64,000 nucleotides of DNA from Melastoma dodecandrum (GCA_029817715.1 JARUPY010000474.1:2046001-2110000); one strand, 5' to 3'; positions 1 to 12,380 are shown, counted from the first letter of the stretch. Made by a program: numbers and translations. The notes: generated by a model from the sequence alone, not told the origin.

Positions 1-699
1 TTTTGGACTAAATTGTAATAATTATAATAATTTGGGGATTAAATTGAATAAATAAAAACTTTGAAAACCTATTGTCTTCAGCCAAGACACGAACAATTCC
101 CCACATGATCGATCCCTTCCGTCTCCTCCTCCTGCCTCCCCTCATCCGTCTGCCTCCCCTCCGTTGGCTTCCCCTCCTCCGTCGGCCTCCCCTCCTCCCT
201 CTCAAGCAGGATCCTTTCTTCATCGCCCAGCTCACCAGTGTTGGGTAAAGCAGATTTCTTTAATTGTGTTTAGCTCTTAAGAATCAGCATTCCCTCTGTT
301 GCTGAATTTGTAGCTCTCAAGAACTAAATTCGTAGTGTAGCTCGTTTGAATTTGTTGAGTTCGAATGTGTACTCGTGCTGTTATTTTTAGGCCAAAATTT
401 AATTGGAGACTTGGACAAGTCGTGGTCAGGACTTGGAAATTGTGATTTTCAATTGTATTGGACGACAATATTTGAAGTTAAGACTGCCTTTGCCTTTTAA
501 CTAATTCTATTTCGGTGATAAGTTGACTGACTTTTCTTCTACGAAAGAAAAAAAAGGAAGAGATCAATGCTGGTTCTTTTTGTTGATTTGTTTGCGATTA
601 GATTTGTCTTTCTCATTATTTATTCAATAAACTAACTCAAATTTTAATTTGCTTGAAGTTTATAAACTAATTATGCTAGCATTTTTTGATTTTACGCAG
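1..699. other. Non-coding stretch with a C/T-rich imperfect tandem repeat
   Basis: No convincing gene is visible. About 114-201 is a pyrimidine-rich imperfect tandem repeat built on a CCTCCCCTCCTCCGTC-like unit. Open frames over it give only arginine/glycine-rich low-complexity peptides, so I do not treat them as coding. The remainder is AT-rich and may be intron or upstream sequence of the exon-like segment that starts at 700. Confidence 0.4.
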
Positions 700-929
700 A
701 AATTAGACGAGTAGGGAAGGGAACTTCCGTAGCAAGGACTAAAGATGTCGTTGAGTTTCGAGAGAAGAAAAAAGTTGATGTGGCAGATGAAAAATATTTT
801 GAAGAATTGGATGAAAATAAGGAGGAAGAGCAAAACCCGGAAGGCTACAAAAGTTCTAGTGGGAATGATAGTGTGGCTTTATCAGCTTCGGATGATTCGA
901 ATGATAATCTCGATCTTATGGATGCTTGA
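700..929 (+). CDS. Possible last exon of an unrecognised acidic protein (partial)
   Basis: A pyrimidine-containing stretch ending in an acceptor (TTTTACGCAG, ending at 699) is followed by an open frame that runs to TGA at 927-929. In this frame the peptide is first basic (RRVGKGTSVART), then strongly acidic (EELDENKEEEQ), and ends in a Ser/Asp-rich tail (ASDDSNDNLDLMDA). Acidic ends of this kind occur on plant nuclear and transposase-derived proteins, but I recognise no family. I see no matching upstream exon in the window, so it is either the 3' end of a gene that starts outside or a captured or orphan exon. The ATG at 745 lies in another frame and is probably a shadow. Confidence 0.3.
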
Positions 930-1499
930 TTAGAATATCTTACATGATGAATGATGATGATTAATATTATAAATCCATTTCATCTTTTTTATTTGAAATG
1001 ATTTTATTATTTATACACAAGTCACCTTACACAAATCGCCTTATACAAATCGCCTTTTGAGCGCCTTTCGCCTCTCCTCTCGCCCCTGGCGGGCAATGGC
1101 TTATCGCCTCGCCCCGCCTATCGCCATTAACAACTATCATCCTGACTATTTGAATTAAGCATCTTCTGATTCATGAAGGAGTCCGGTAGGTTCCAACTCT
1201 TTGTCATCAACATTACACTCCTTTACTCCATTGGGGGCACTTGGCGTATCTACGTATCCTGCTAAATCCTTAATTGACAAGAGAAAATTGCCCAATTTCT
1301 CATCTCGTTTAACCTAAGCACGTTCTCGACACCAGGAGGCACATGATCAGAGTCCCAACCATTAATTTATCAACCACAAGTAGCGGGGGACTTCCATACG
1401 TCACCAGATGATCACACTTCCCTAAAGGTTCACATTGAGGGTCGACGATATGGTCACCAAAATCATATCTCTTCTTTAGGCTCAAGTATGTGATGGTGT
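930..1499. other. Intergenic, with a short CGCC-rich segment
   Basis: AT-rich sequence interrupted at about 1020-1130 by a GC-rich segment with repeated CGCCTT/CGCCTC words, the style of old plant retroelement debris. From 1140 onward the minus strand may hold further decayed gypsy sequence downstream of the protease fragment, but I cannot align it by eye. Confidence 0.3.
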
Positions 1500-1916
1500 C
1501 GATCACTTTCCCTACTTAATTTTAATATTATTAGAAGTAATTACAGTTGAGTCAACTTTCACAACATCATCCTCAAAATCTAGCCAGAACATTTGTTCCC
1601 GATGAAGAGTCGAGGGTATCGTTGTTACCTTGTGATGGCTATCTGTTTCGAACAAGGAATTAAAATTAGCATCGATATAGATCGCGAAAAAGGCAGTATC
1701 CATCTCTAGTCATCTATCGACTTGATTTTGCCCCAAGTATTGGAAGATTTCATTGTTATCACGTTCACAATAGCCCCATTGTCGACTAGGACTCGTTTTA
1801 TTGGTATCCCGTCGAATTGTGCTTCGATGTAGAGCAAATGCATATGGTATTTCATTTTCAACCGTTGGTCTAGATGACCAATGAATCGGAAAATAACTAG
1901 TAGCACGAGGGATCAA
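1500..1916 (-). pseudogene. Ty3/gypsy aspartic-protease remnant
   Basis: On the minus strand, broken frames encode a retroviral-type aspartic protease region. FDGIPIKRVLVDNGAIVNVI resembles the gypsy protease core, in which a D-[TSN]-G triad sits after a hydrophobic strand; here it reads DNG. Downstream, in a shifted frame, TAFFAIYIDANFNSLF and STLHREQMFW match the segment that usually follows the protease in plant gypsy elements. At least one frameshift and several stops separate the pieces, so this is a dead fragment. No LTR of its own could be assigned. Confidence 0.55.
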
Positions 1917-3048
1917 AGATCCATTCTTACTTATATTTCGTCGACCAACACTCGCCCAATAATCCTAGTCGTCAACATAACAATATTGCATTTGACTAGA
2001 TTGTTTGATGTTCTAACAAAGATCGTGAATTTCGAGAAACTCGAATTGTTCCAGAAGTTTCTGATGATTCCAAATTAAGAGGAGATGTTAAATGTTGTGG
2101 TAATTTTTAATCTACATTAAGTGAATTAGGCGGACAAGGAAGTTGGTGGTGTTAGTGGTCTAGGAAGTTGTTCTAATTAAATGGTCTAGGAACTAGTGTT
2201 GAGTAAAGGGTTGCTCTAGATCTTTCTTAGGACTCTATAAAAGGAGAAGCAATCACTGAATGATGAAGGGGGAAAAAGGCCATGAACGCATTCTAATCGT
2301 AAGAAAAGAAAGAAGGATCTGCAGTTAACCAAAATTTTCATCTTCAAAGTTATTTATTCCTTATTTCCAGAAACGCTTCATTGTGTCGTAATAGTTCGGC
2401 AAACCCTTCATGTGATACAACAAATCACCGATTTTCAAACAACCCCAACAAAAGCATCGGCTTGATTATCTTGCTCAGATATTGTTGCAAGGTCCATAAC
2501 ACTATCACATTATTCATCTTTACATTTTCTCTTATTACATTCATCACTTGATAAATCATCGTCTTTCTTGAATATACTCTTCAAAGCCTTCATGATATCT
2601 TGCAAAGGGAAGACTATTCTCATTTGCGAACTGTAATAATCTTAATGCTCACCATCAAATGTTACGATTTGTTGGGAGACTAGTAAAAGAATTTAAAACT
2701 GTAAGACGCTAGTAATGATTTGGTGACACGAGAAAGCTAAAAGAATACATGAGCATCTAACTCCACTTAGTGGAGATCACTCAATTGGGAAGGGTGATTT
2801 AGTCTATGAATGCGGGGATTTGGGTTTGGATATGAGGAAGAATGGGTTATGGTGTGTTTTGCAAGATGAGGATGAAGGGTGGAGGATGGTCCGCAACATT
2901 GTTTCTAGTGTTTCTCTTCATGGGTCCTATTCTTTTACATGGTTATTTACTTTAATGGTTTATCGTTTGGTTTGCTAGGTTATCTAAATTAGAATATGGC
3001 TCTTGTTTCTGGCAATATTGAGGCTCAAACAACTGGTATTCAAAGAAC
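1917..3048. other. Intergenic, LTR-like in places
   Basis: No ORF of note. A TATA-like CTCTATAAAAGG lies near 2230-2243 on the plus strand, followed by an A-rich leader-like stretch, which could be the promoter part of an old LTR. I found no partner LTR and no primer-binding site, so the identity stays open. Confidence 0.25.
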
Positions 3049-4300
3049 TTGGTCTCGACAACGGCCAATCTTCTTCTTATTCTTAAGCCTAAGGTAACCA
3101 GTAAAAAGAATCACTTCGACGATAAGAGTGAGAACAAGTATTATCCTAATTGGGACATTCGACGATGTGGAAGTATTTCAATAATTGTCGTAAGTTTCCC
3201 CATAATATGGACAAATGACAAAAAATGTTTTTTTGGCAACAAGGTAGAAGGAGGTATGAGTACTAGTGCTATATCTACTTGGGTGTTTGAACAAGAACAT
3301 TATACAGATAAGCTTTATAGGATGATTATTATTGATGAACAACCTCTCTCTCTTGTCGAACATGAAGGTTTACTTGCGTTTATTAATGTTGTACAACTTG
3401 CTTTGAAGCCCATTTCTTGATTCACTTGATGTTGAGGTGAACTACTTGAAAGATAAGCTCATTGAAAGCAACTTCTTGATCTCAAGGGTTGAGGTTTTTC
3501 ACATGAGTTGAACAACCTATATTTTAAATTTAATTATGAAGGATGGTTTTGGTGGTATTTGTGAATCTATAAGTAGTGTGAGGAAGATGCTTCGTTATAT
3601 ATCGAGCTCTTCATCTATATTTGATCTTTTTCAAAAGTGTGTTATGAAATAAAGATTTTCAGATAAATGTTACAGTGTTTCTTGATGCTAAAGATTGTCG
3701 TGAACTTTAGAAAGGTAGTAAAGATTAGAATAAGTTGGTTTGAAGATGAGTATTGAGATTCAGTATCACTTTTCAAAGAGTAAAGATTGGATGAATTTGG
3801 AAGTGATAATTAAGTATCTAAAGAACTTTTATGTTGCTACAAAGAAGTTGTCGGTCTCTTTATACGTAACATCAAATTCATACTTCCACGAAGTAGTTAG
3901 TATACTTACTACTTTGAATTACTGGGAAAAAGTAGAAAAGGATGTTCGTCTTCAGATTATATCGTGCAAGATATGGAAAATGTTTGACAAGTAATTTAAC
4001 ACCATGAAAAATTGTACTATGGTGGTCTTCATTATCGTTGTTTGGATCCGTGCTACAACTGATTTTTGTCACGTTTTGATATAAGAAAATGTATTATGAT
4101 GACTCAAAAGTAATTAATTTGATAGTTCAAAGGATAAAGTTTGTCTTACAATTTTTATTTTTTAATATTATGGACATTTTTCAGCCACCAATGTGCCAAA
4201 AAAATGATGTGCTTTATTGCAATAAATTTGTGGAGTATGTTGAAGTTTTTGCTTTGGATGATAACTGTGAAATATATGAGAATCTTTAGTATGATTATAT
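3049..4300 (+). pseudogene. Decayed hAT-superfamily transposase
   Basis: Consecutive broken frames on the plus strand match the order of a plant hAT transposase of the BED zinc-finger/RICESLEEPER type. At about 3255-3420, STWVFEQE then MIIIDEQPLSLVEHEG and LALKPIS correspond to the conserved entry into the RNase H-like catalytic fold. At about 3535-3650, KDGFGGICESISSVRKMLRY fits the helix that follows the first catalytic strand. At about 3780-3960, DWMNLEVIIKYLKNFYVATK and LYVTSNSYFHEVV fit the large helical insertion. Stops and frameshifts separate these blocks, and no C-terminal dimerisation domain is readable. Terminal inverted repeats were not found. In this family the protein would cut and paste DNA in the nucleus; this copy cannot. 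Confidence 0.6.
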
Positions 4301-6733
4301 GAGGTACAAAAAGAAAGAACTGAATGTAGGAAATAAGTTTGAATTGGAGCGATAATTTGAAAACAAATGCTAAGAGCGTTTGACAGGTTTTGATATCATA
4401 AATTGGCGAAAAAGTAATGTCTTAGACTTTGTCTTGCATTGCGAGGTATATTTTAGCCATTCCTGTGATCAACAATTGCTTCTGATTCTATGTTTAGTTT
4501 GTCGGGCCGTGTGTTGGAATGATATCATAGTTCAATGACTCTTAAAGTTGCTGCAGTATTCATATGTCTATGAGATTGGCTAAGACATCCTTTAACTCCT
4601 ATCAATATAGAGGAGAACATTAAAAATATCGAAAGATATGAACAAGGTATCAATTATTTTAACTTGTGTTATGATGCATTTTCTTTCTACTTGTCAAGTT
4701 TGTCTATCGTGACACTCATAGTTCATTTGTTTATCGGACATGTTTTTGCATATTTTCCAATATTAGTTTAAAAAATTATAGATGTTTGAAGGCTCAAAAG
4801 TTTGTCTTTAAGGGCCGCATGTTTGAAGGAATTATCTTATCTTATGCTTCATCTATCGAGAGAGTAATGCAGTAATAACTGACCGTTGCAGTTATTGATA
4901 GTATGTTTGCATTTGCAATTGTTCACCATTAGTCCAGCCTACATTAAAAGCACGCCTTTTGTTTTCAATATTGTAATCACCATGTACACTCTTGTAACCT
5001 TACTAGATGTAGCGGATTCTTAGTATGTATTATGACTAACAGTTAATGCATTATGAAGAATGTCATCTGTTGCTAGCAGCTGCAACTATAACGCTGGTTG
5101 TAGCTTTGAAAATGGAATTCTCAACTCATTATTGATTTTTTTAGGAGTCATTGAAGAATCACTTTGACTAGGAATTGTCTTTGAAATATCCCAATGAGGA
5201 TAAAAGTCAATGATGATGTTTGACGATCACTGTAGAGTAGCGTCCTTCGATCAACCTTCTGGAACCGATCCTAAATTAGTGGTTGTCCACTGGATCCTGT
5301 AATGTTAGACTAATGTTGTCCATATTTGGTTTGAACATCTTTGGAGGTATTGGCAAATGCAATCAGGGATTAGTATGTTCATCTTGATGTACGTTTTTTT
5401 TCTTTGGTACAATTTCAAATCTCTAGACTAAACTACTTCGAGTGATATTGATTTAGCCTAGTTGAATCAACAACTCCGAACGCAGTTAATTTCGTCATCT
5501 AGTGCTCAAACTACTTAGTTTATTTGGCTATTTGAAAATCGAAATGAGGTTACGGAAATACCGGATTATTATATAAAAAATCATGTAAATTTTCATTAAA
5601 CTAAATTACTTATTGAACGATTGTGTTGCATAATTGGACACAAGAATTTATACCAACATGAAAATCAGAACCGATACCAAAACCAACTATCTAAATTCTT
5701 AGAAGGTGATTTGATTTACCTCGTAAATTTGATGGAGCCGACGTTATAGAGAAGGTCGTGGGTTCACATCCGGAACCTTATAACCACTGGTCACAATGTT
5801 GTTGTTGGGTTTTGCTTTGTAGATTTTATTAATACAAGTGTAAGTAAATCAATGGAATACTTAATAGGCGGGGATTTTGTCCGGTAGGAAAGAGTGGAAA
5901 TCCCTTTCAAATTATTGGGTCCCGAATTTTTTATGTTTTGCTGCTACAAGTTATATCTAATGCTATTCAAACCGAACCAACACTAAGAAAAAGTGGATAG
6001 AAAGATTGAAGGACCATGAAAATTCGGTTGTGGCGTTGTTGCGGGTATGGAGGAGTGGTTGGATAGGAATTTGGATGATATGAGCACCCTAAAATAAGGC
6101 CGACCGGGTTTACCCAGCACCAAAAAAATAGATGAAGATTTTTACATTAACTTGTTAGTTAAATAATTGCGTTATTAATTTTAAAAGAAAATATTTGAAG
6201 GTTATATTGTTTTTTTTTTGGAAACTTTGCGGATGATTTCTTAGGGGTGGGGAGTAGTATTTTAATTGAAAAAAAGTATACGAGTAGTTGGTACAAAAAA
6301 TTGGGGGACCCTCACAAGAAATGACGGGAATTTCCGAATAAGGGACAAGGCACGTTGTGACAAAGGGACAAAAGAGGGAACGTCTAAAACAAGGGATTAC
6401 GACACGTAATAATGATAAGAATAAAAAACCCCCCCACAAATTGAAGTAGGAGTAGTTAGAGCAGTTGAAGAAAGAATGTCTCTTCTTGTTTCATGTCGTT
6501 TCCTTTCCTCCTGGTTCATCTCTTCCTCTCCTTCTTGTAATCTCCAAATCCCAATTTCCTTCCATTACTTGTAAGAAGAAAGTCTATCCAAAGGATAAAA
6601 ATTTTCTGAAAGTCTCTACTATTTATTTAAAAATAAAGTAAGAAATTTTGTTCTAATATAATCCCCACAACCCAATTACTTCCCAATCCGCTCCACTAAT
6701 ATCTCTTGCTTGATTTCTGCAATTCCAACGAGG
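4301..6733. other. AT-rich intergenic DNA and upstream region of the kinase gene
   Basis: No coding region I can support. About 6440-6733 is the likely promoter and 5' leader of the kinase gene; it holds pyrimidine-rich stretches, and I cannot fix a TATA box or transcription start. A weak tRNA B-box-like word (GGTTCACATCC) near 5758-5770 is not enough to call a SINE. Confidence 0.3.
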
Positions 6734-8333
6734 ATGAAGCACCAGACCACGGCCTCGTCCAAGAAACAGTGGCGTCCTTTCACCGCCAACTGCTGCTCCG
6801 CGGAGGACCGAGCTGTTTTTGGAAACTTCAGCAGGTGCCGCACCTCCAAATCCGACTTGTCCAAGAACGTCGCACCACTGCCGTCTTTCCGGAGGCTTTC
6901 ATTCTCCGACCTCAGCCGTTCGTCCTCGATGAGAATTAATGAGGACCTTGCTCAGTCATTCGGGGGAGACCTTTACGATTTCCAGCTGAGCGAACTACGT
7001 GCAATCACCCAGAACTTCTCGAGCCATTTCCTGCTCGGTGAAGGTGGGTTCGGGACAGTTCACAAGGGCTATATAGATGACAACATGAGGCAGGGTTTGA
7101 AGGCTCAGGCCGTCGCGGTCAAGCTTCTCGACATCGAGGGCCTCCAAGGACACCGCGAGTGGCTCGTCAGTAGCAACTACAAGTTCTCAATGTTCCATTT
7201 TCTATGGATATTACTCTATCTAACTAGGCAAGTTTTACAGGCTGAGGTGATATTCCTTGGACAGCTGAGGCACCCGAATCTTGTGAGACTGATAGGGTAC
7301 TGCTGCGAGGATGAGGAGAGACTGCTCGTGTATGAGTTCATGCCCCGAGGGAGCTTAGAAAATCACTTGTTCAAAAGTAAGGGTTTAGTGATGTATATAA
7401 CCAAATGCTGATTCCCAATATGACGACTTCTGGACATGTTCCCAGGAATATCGATGTGCTTGCCATGGGGGACGAGGCTGAAGGTTGCGATCGGAGCAGC
7501 AAAAGGCCTTGCTTTCCTGCACGGTGCCGAGAAGCCCGTCATATACCGGGACTTCAAGACTTCTAACATCCTGCTGGACTCTGTGAATTCCCTGACCAGC
7601 CTTCTTCCAGTTTCTCTGTCTCCACTGACAAAGTTTATATTCGCATGCCTTATGGGAAGGTTTGGTCTCTATGCAGGATTTCACAGCCAAATTGTCCGAC
7701 TTTGGACTGGCCAAGATGGGTCCTGAAGGATCAAAGTCACATGTCACGACCCGTGTGATGGGCACCTATGGATATGCGGCCCCAGAATATGTATCGACAG
7801 GTAATACTTGTCGGGAAGAAAAGAAAAACGGATCATACGGAGTTTTCTCGGCTGCGATAACTTAACATAGGAGAATTCCCTCAGGGCATCTGACAACCAA
7901 GAGCGACGTGTACAGTTTTGGTGTGGTCCTCCTGGAGCTGCTGACAGGAAGGAGAGCAGTGGACAAGATTCGGCCAAAGAACGAGCAGAACCTGGTGGAC
8001 TGGGCAAAACCATACCTGGCAAGCAGCCGGAAGCTGAGATGCATAATGGATCCAAGGCTCGGGGGACAATATTCGGTGAGAGGAGCCAAGGACATGGCCG
8101 CGCTAGCCCTCCAGTGTGTGAACATGCAACCAAGGGACAGACCAAGGATGCCGACCGTGATAGACACCCTCGAGGGGCTGCAGCAGTTCAAGGACATGGC
8201 AGTGAGCTGCGGGCAGTGGCCAGCAGCTGCAAAGCCCGGAAAATCAACGGAGAGAAGAGGGGTTTACAGGAGGTCCAGTCCTGTTTTTCCTGCCAAGAGG
8301 GGATTAAAACTTGAGCAAAAGATGCAGCTTTAA
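6734..8333 (+). CDS. Receptor-like cytoplasmic kinase, subfamily VIIa (RIPK-like), 5 exons
   Basis: Exons by eye are 6734-7165, 7241-7376, 7446-7582, 7677-7800 and 7885-8333, all GT-AG, giving 1278 nt and 425 aa with no internal stop. The start is the first ATG in the frame. The short N-terminal arm carries a Cys pair (TANCCS) that could be acylated for plasma-membrane attachment. Kinase motifs in order are the glycine loop [11 protein letters not shown], the VAVK lysine, [13 protein letters not shown], catalytic [15 protein letters not shown], and activation-segment [15 protein letters not shown]. Subdomain order and wording (FIDD-like [24 protein letters not shown] in related form) fit the RIPK/PBL branch of RLCK-VIIa, Ser/Thr kinases that relay immune-receptor and stress signals; that role is inferred from family. 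The C-terminal tail is basic and Ser-rich. A Sirevirus LTR in the same direction begins about 340 bp after the stop. Confidence 0.9.
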
Positions 8334-8665
8334 TAAGTAAAATTAAAATGTAAATCTTTATGATATTAGGTGTTTATATGGTGCGTATCTAAATACAGGA
8401 TACCATATATACGCTCATATGATGGGATAATTATGTGTGGGTGAATATAATTCATAATCATGATGGTGACGTCATCTCAAGTATCGTCTTTATTTTAGTG
8501 CCTACAACCTTAACTTCGTACATCATCCATATGGTGGACTTAGGAGGATAGGATCATACTTATCTACCTTTATATATATAAAGCCATGCCGCCATTTATT
8601 CTCGTCTCCATCGAATTTTGTTGCTTATGGTGACTAATAATTCAAAAGTAAGCACATTCTCCAAT
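8334..8665. other. 3' flank of the kinase gene
   Basis: AT-rich sequence with no gene. It should contain the kinase 3' UTR. A TATATATATAAA run near 8570-8582 could be a fortuitous TATA. It ends at the TATAT target duplication of the Sirevirus. Confidence 0.4.
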
Positions 8666-8670
8666 TATAT
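8666..8670. repeat. Target-site duplication, left copy (TATAT)
   Basis: The five bases immediately before the 5' LTR are TATAT and equal 18921-18925 after the 3' LTR. This marks the outer limits of one Ty1/copia insertion. Confidence 0.8.
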
Positions 8671-10654
8671 CGTTGATAAGATTTTGATGATGAGTCAAAC
8701 ATCGGGTTTGACCTGCTATGACTTTACAGAAGCTGTAACTCCTGTAACGAAGATATGCTTCGTAATAAAGGAAACAAATCGTGAAAATATTCTCTTCACC
8801 CTTTAATGGTCTTATCAGATCAAGAAACGCGATTAGAGAATATCTCTATAATAAGATATTTCAATAATTAATTAATTATTGATTATCTAAATTATATTAT
8901 TAATTCAAAAAGGGAATATTCTTAAGAATATTATTTGAATTAATATTTATCTGATAAAAAAATGTTTGAAAGTCAAAAATAAAATATTTCCTAATCAAGG
9001 AAATTATTTTGTTATTTTTTGCAATTTCTATCTAACCTTCTGTAAAAGTTTAGGTTATTTAGAAACCGTTCTCAAACAATGTTTTTAGACCAATTTCGTC
9101 GAGATACAATGAAAATCTTATTTGGAACGAATTATGTCAATTTAGAAATAATTGATTGATTATTTCCTTGTATAGAAGGATAACTTGCTCTGACGAGCTG
9201 AAGCTTCTATCATGTAATATCTGGGGAATAAAACGTCTGATTAATATAAAATTAATTATGGACGATTCCAACAGATAAATAAATGTGTCCATGATCAGAT
9301 TTCTCAAGTTGGAAATAAAATATTCTTTCTTTCCAACTATAGAAGGTTGTTGACCGAATTAGGCTCTAACCTTCTGTAAGACGAGATCTTACGATTGGAT
9401 GATCTGATTGATCTGATATCAATTAGAAATTGTCTCCAAATAATTTATACACGTTCAGGATGAATCTGGTCAAATTTCGTATTTGGTAAAATAAGTTTCA
9501 TTCTTCACGAGAGGACGGAACATCTATATAAGAGAAAAACCTAAAAACATTTTAAAATATACATCAGAGCGTAAGTCTTGACATTTGGCAACGTTATTGG
9601 TTGTTTAACGTGTGTGTGAGTGTGCAGGACGGGTTCTCCAGGCGAGAGTTCTCGCAGGAGGTAACTACAGTGGATTGAGCATGGGTGAAGCCGCTCCGGT
9701 GACTTCGTTGCGTACGGATCTGAGGGACTCTACGGGAAGTTTGTCCGTGACGTCTGACTGTGTGCATCAGGGCTTGGGGAAGGGTTCCTTGGTGGCGAAT
9801 AGGTGTACAGAGTTTGTCGGAGAGAAGGAGTCCGTAGCAGGGGTTCAGTGGTGAGGGACCACTAACCTTCTGTAGTTGGTTATTTTGTTGTTTGTGTGTT
9901 TGCAGCAGGTGTGCGTTGGTGAAGCCACTCCGTAGGCGTCGTTGGCTGTGAATGCGAAGGACTTGACCAGGAAGCTGTCCGTGATGTCAGACTGCGTGCA
10001 CCAGGGCTTGGGAAGGGTTCGTTGGTGGCGAGTAGGAGTACAACAGGTCTAAGAGAAGGTTCTGCAGGCGTAAGTGGTGAGGGACTGCAACCTACTGTAG
10101 ACAGTTTATCTTTATTTGTTTTGCAGATTAAACCAAAAATACCAAAAAGAAAAGCACATCAGAGACGTCCAAACACTTGGAGAAGGCGTCGTTGAATATG
10201 TTCGCTGATCCATAGAAGCGACAGTCCGCTACAACGTCACAGAAGGCTGAAGCTTCCGGCCTAGGTTCTGTGCTCGTGCAAGTCTGGTTGATTTCCTTGT
10301 GATTCGACCTAGACTCATCCTAAACTCAGCAAGAGAGTTTCTTGCACTGGTTAAGGTAGTCTAACCGCACCGTGGTTAAAGAAACTATTTTTTTATACCA
10401 CAGAAGGTTCTACCTTCTACACTGTAATCACTATTTCAAAGTATTAGTGAAAACGACCGAAAGTGGACGTAGGTGCGTTCACCTAACCACTATAAAATCC
10501 CTTGTGTTCTTCGATTCATTTTGATGTGCATTTCACAAGTTCTGTGTAACAGCAACTTGTTTCCGTTGTGTGGGTTGTGAAAAAGCGTTTAAGAATTCCT
10601 TAATTGGACTTAACACTAATTCACCCCCTCTTAGTGTAATCTTTGGGCCAACAA
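8671..10654 (+). repeat. 5' LTR of element 1
   Basis: It begins CGTTGATAAG, where the 3' LTR has TGTTGACAAG (first T mutated), and ends GGGCCAACA. About 9605-10100 contains an imperfect direct duplication: a segment around 9690-9860 (GGTGAAGCC...GGCTTGGG) recurs around 9920-10085, each ending in a GTGAGGGAC-like word. A TATA-like CTATAAAATCC lies at 10490-10500 after AAGTGGACGTAGG, wording shared with the LTRs of element 2. Transcription would start shortly downstream. Confidence 0.85.
10490..10500 (+). promoter_or_regulatory. Putative TATA box of element 1 LTR
   Basis: CTATAAAATCC follows ACCTAACCA and lies about 155 bp before the LTR end. The same context (GTGGACGTAGG...ACCACTATAAA) occurs in the LTRs of element 2. 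This part is absent from the shortened 3' LTR. Confidence 0.5.
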
Positions 10655-10655
10655 T

Positions 10656-10667
10656 TGGTATCAGAGA
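10656..10667 (+). other. Primer-binding site of element 1
   Basis: TTGGTATCAGAGAG starts two bases after the LTR end. The core TGGTATCAGAG matches the 3' end complement of initiator-Met tRNA, the usual primer of plant copia elements; the last base of the canonical TGGTATCAGAGC is changed. Confidence 0.85.
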
Positions 10668-11246
10668 GGGTTTCAACGAAAGCTTAACCGCTCGTTGAGA
10701 TCTTAGAGCAGCTCGAACCTTCTGTGCGCTCTCTGATCATCACCGCTTTGTTGTATTCTACAGAAGCCTTGTTCTCTGTTTGAATCCAACAACTGATATC
10801 AGAAAGGGTATCAACAGAAGCTTAGTAGCTCGTTGAGATCCTACAGCAGCTTGTACCTTCTACGTGCTCTATTTCTATTATACAGAAGCTTACGCTCTGT
10901 TACTGTCACAAGTTGGTTTGTTTATACAGTAGCTTTTAGCTCTGCTAGAACAAAATCATTTGTATTAAAACAGGATTCAACAAAAGCTTGAGTGCTCTGT
11001 TATATCCTATAGAAAGTGTTACCTGTTAAAAGCTTAAAATTGCTACAGCGTTGTTTTACTTCTGCCGAAACTTTAAGGTTTCTGTGGAATTAAACTCTCC
11101 GGTATTTCTGCTCTATTCTACAAAGATTTGATTACCAGCAACGTCATTTTCAGTCTAACAGAAGCTTCTGTGTATTGAGACTCAGTACAGTACCATTAAG
11201 GTTCTACTATTCTGCGTAAAAGCCTAAACCTTCTGTAAGTTGAAAA
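10668..11246 (+). other. Untranslated leader of element 1
   Basis: The region between the primer-binding site and the gag ATG. It has no ORF. It is dense in the words ACAGAAGC and CTTCTGT, often near the phrase CTCTGTT, giving a repetitive appearance. Confidence 0.5.
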
Positions 11247-12380
11247 ATGAATGATAATTACTATGTACCGAAACCACATATTGGGAATCCACCCATGTTT
11301 GATGGTAAAAATTTTTCCTATTGGAAAATTCGAATGAGTGCCTTTGTAGATGCAATCGATGATGATTTGTGGTTGTTCATAGAAGATGGTCCACCTATTC
11401 TACCGATTGAACTACAAATTGGTCCTGATGGTCATCCTACTCGGGAGTACCTTAGGATCAAACGACTCACTAAAACGGCTAAGTACTTAATGTTTAGTGC
11501 TATGTCGGAAAGTGAATTCGTTAAAGTTTCTACTTGCACTTCGGGCAAAGAAATCTGGGATAAACTTGTCACCATGTATGTTGGGACAAACCAGATTAGA
11601 GAAACCAAGGTGAATTTCTTAATTCATCAATATGAGAATTTCACCATGAAAGGAGAAGAATCTGTAGAACAAATGTTCCAGAGACTTAACCTCCTAGTAG
11701 ATGCCTTAACTCATTTAGGCAAACACTATACTAATTCTGAATTAGTAAGAAAGGTTCTACGAATTTTACCCAAATCTTGGGAAGCCAAGAAAACGGCTAT
11801 TGAGGAAGCTAAAGATCTTTCTACTCTTAGATTAGATCAGCTAATGAGCTCCTTAATGTCATATGAAATGGAGAGAACCTCTCAATCTGATGTGAAAAGA
11901 CTTCAGTAGCCTTCAAAGCATCAGAAGAACCAATAAAAGATTATGACAATGAGACAGAAATCGATTCGGACGATGAACTCGCTATGATTGTTAAACTCCT
12001 TATGCGGTTCGCCTCCAAAAGACGTTTCAATAAGAGAAATCAGAAACGTGAAAAGCTATCTGATCCTAAGATGATCAGATGCTATGAGTGCAATAGGAAG
12101 GGACATTTCAAGTCTGATTGTCCTTTACTTAAGGAGAAGGAAAAACCTTCTGTACAAACCAAACCCAAGAAAGCAATGATTGCTTGGGCGGATATCGAAG
12201 ATTCTGATGATGAGGAAGAAGAAGCACTAATGTGCATAACTACTCACACAGAAATTCAAAACTCTATAGAAAGTCAATTCTGTTTTCGAACAGAAGCTAC
12301 AGAAAGTGAATGGTATCTGGACGGTGGCTGCTCAAGGCACATGACCGGAGATCCATCCAAATTTTCTAAGCTGAATTTAT
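11247..12380 (+). pseudogene. gag region of element 1 (frameshifted)
   Basis: The ATG at 11247 opens a 220-aa frame with a copia gag N-terminus (PPMFDGKNFSYWKIRM; TNSELVRKVLRILPKSWEAK), ending at a TAG at 11907-11909. The reading frame shifts just before this stop; the following frame carries the CCHC zinc knuckle CYECNRKGHFKSDC (12080-12121), which binds nucleic acid in the virus-like particle, then an acidic stretch DSDDEEEEA. The frame then continues into the protease without a stop. Gag would form the cytoplasmic particle; the frameshift makes that unlikely here. Confidence 0.8.

Noticed and set aside
8..235. 75-codon frame on the minus strand
   Set aside because: It is a translation of the C/T-rich tandem repeat, giving Arg/Gly low-complexity sequence.
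5720..5800. B-box-like GGTTCACATCC suggesting a SINE or tRNA gene
   Set aside because: No A box at the right distance, no cloverleaf and no poly(A/T) end with target duplication visible.
7385..8197. Minus-strand frames of 62-133 codons over the kinase
   Set aside because: Shadows of the kinase exons; no family resemblance.
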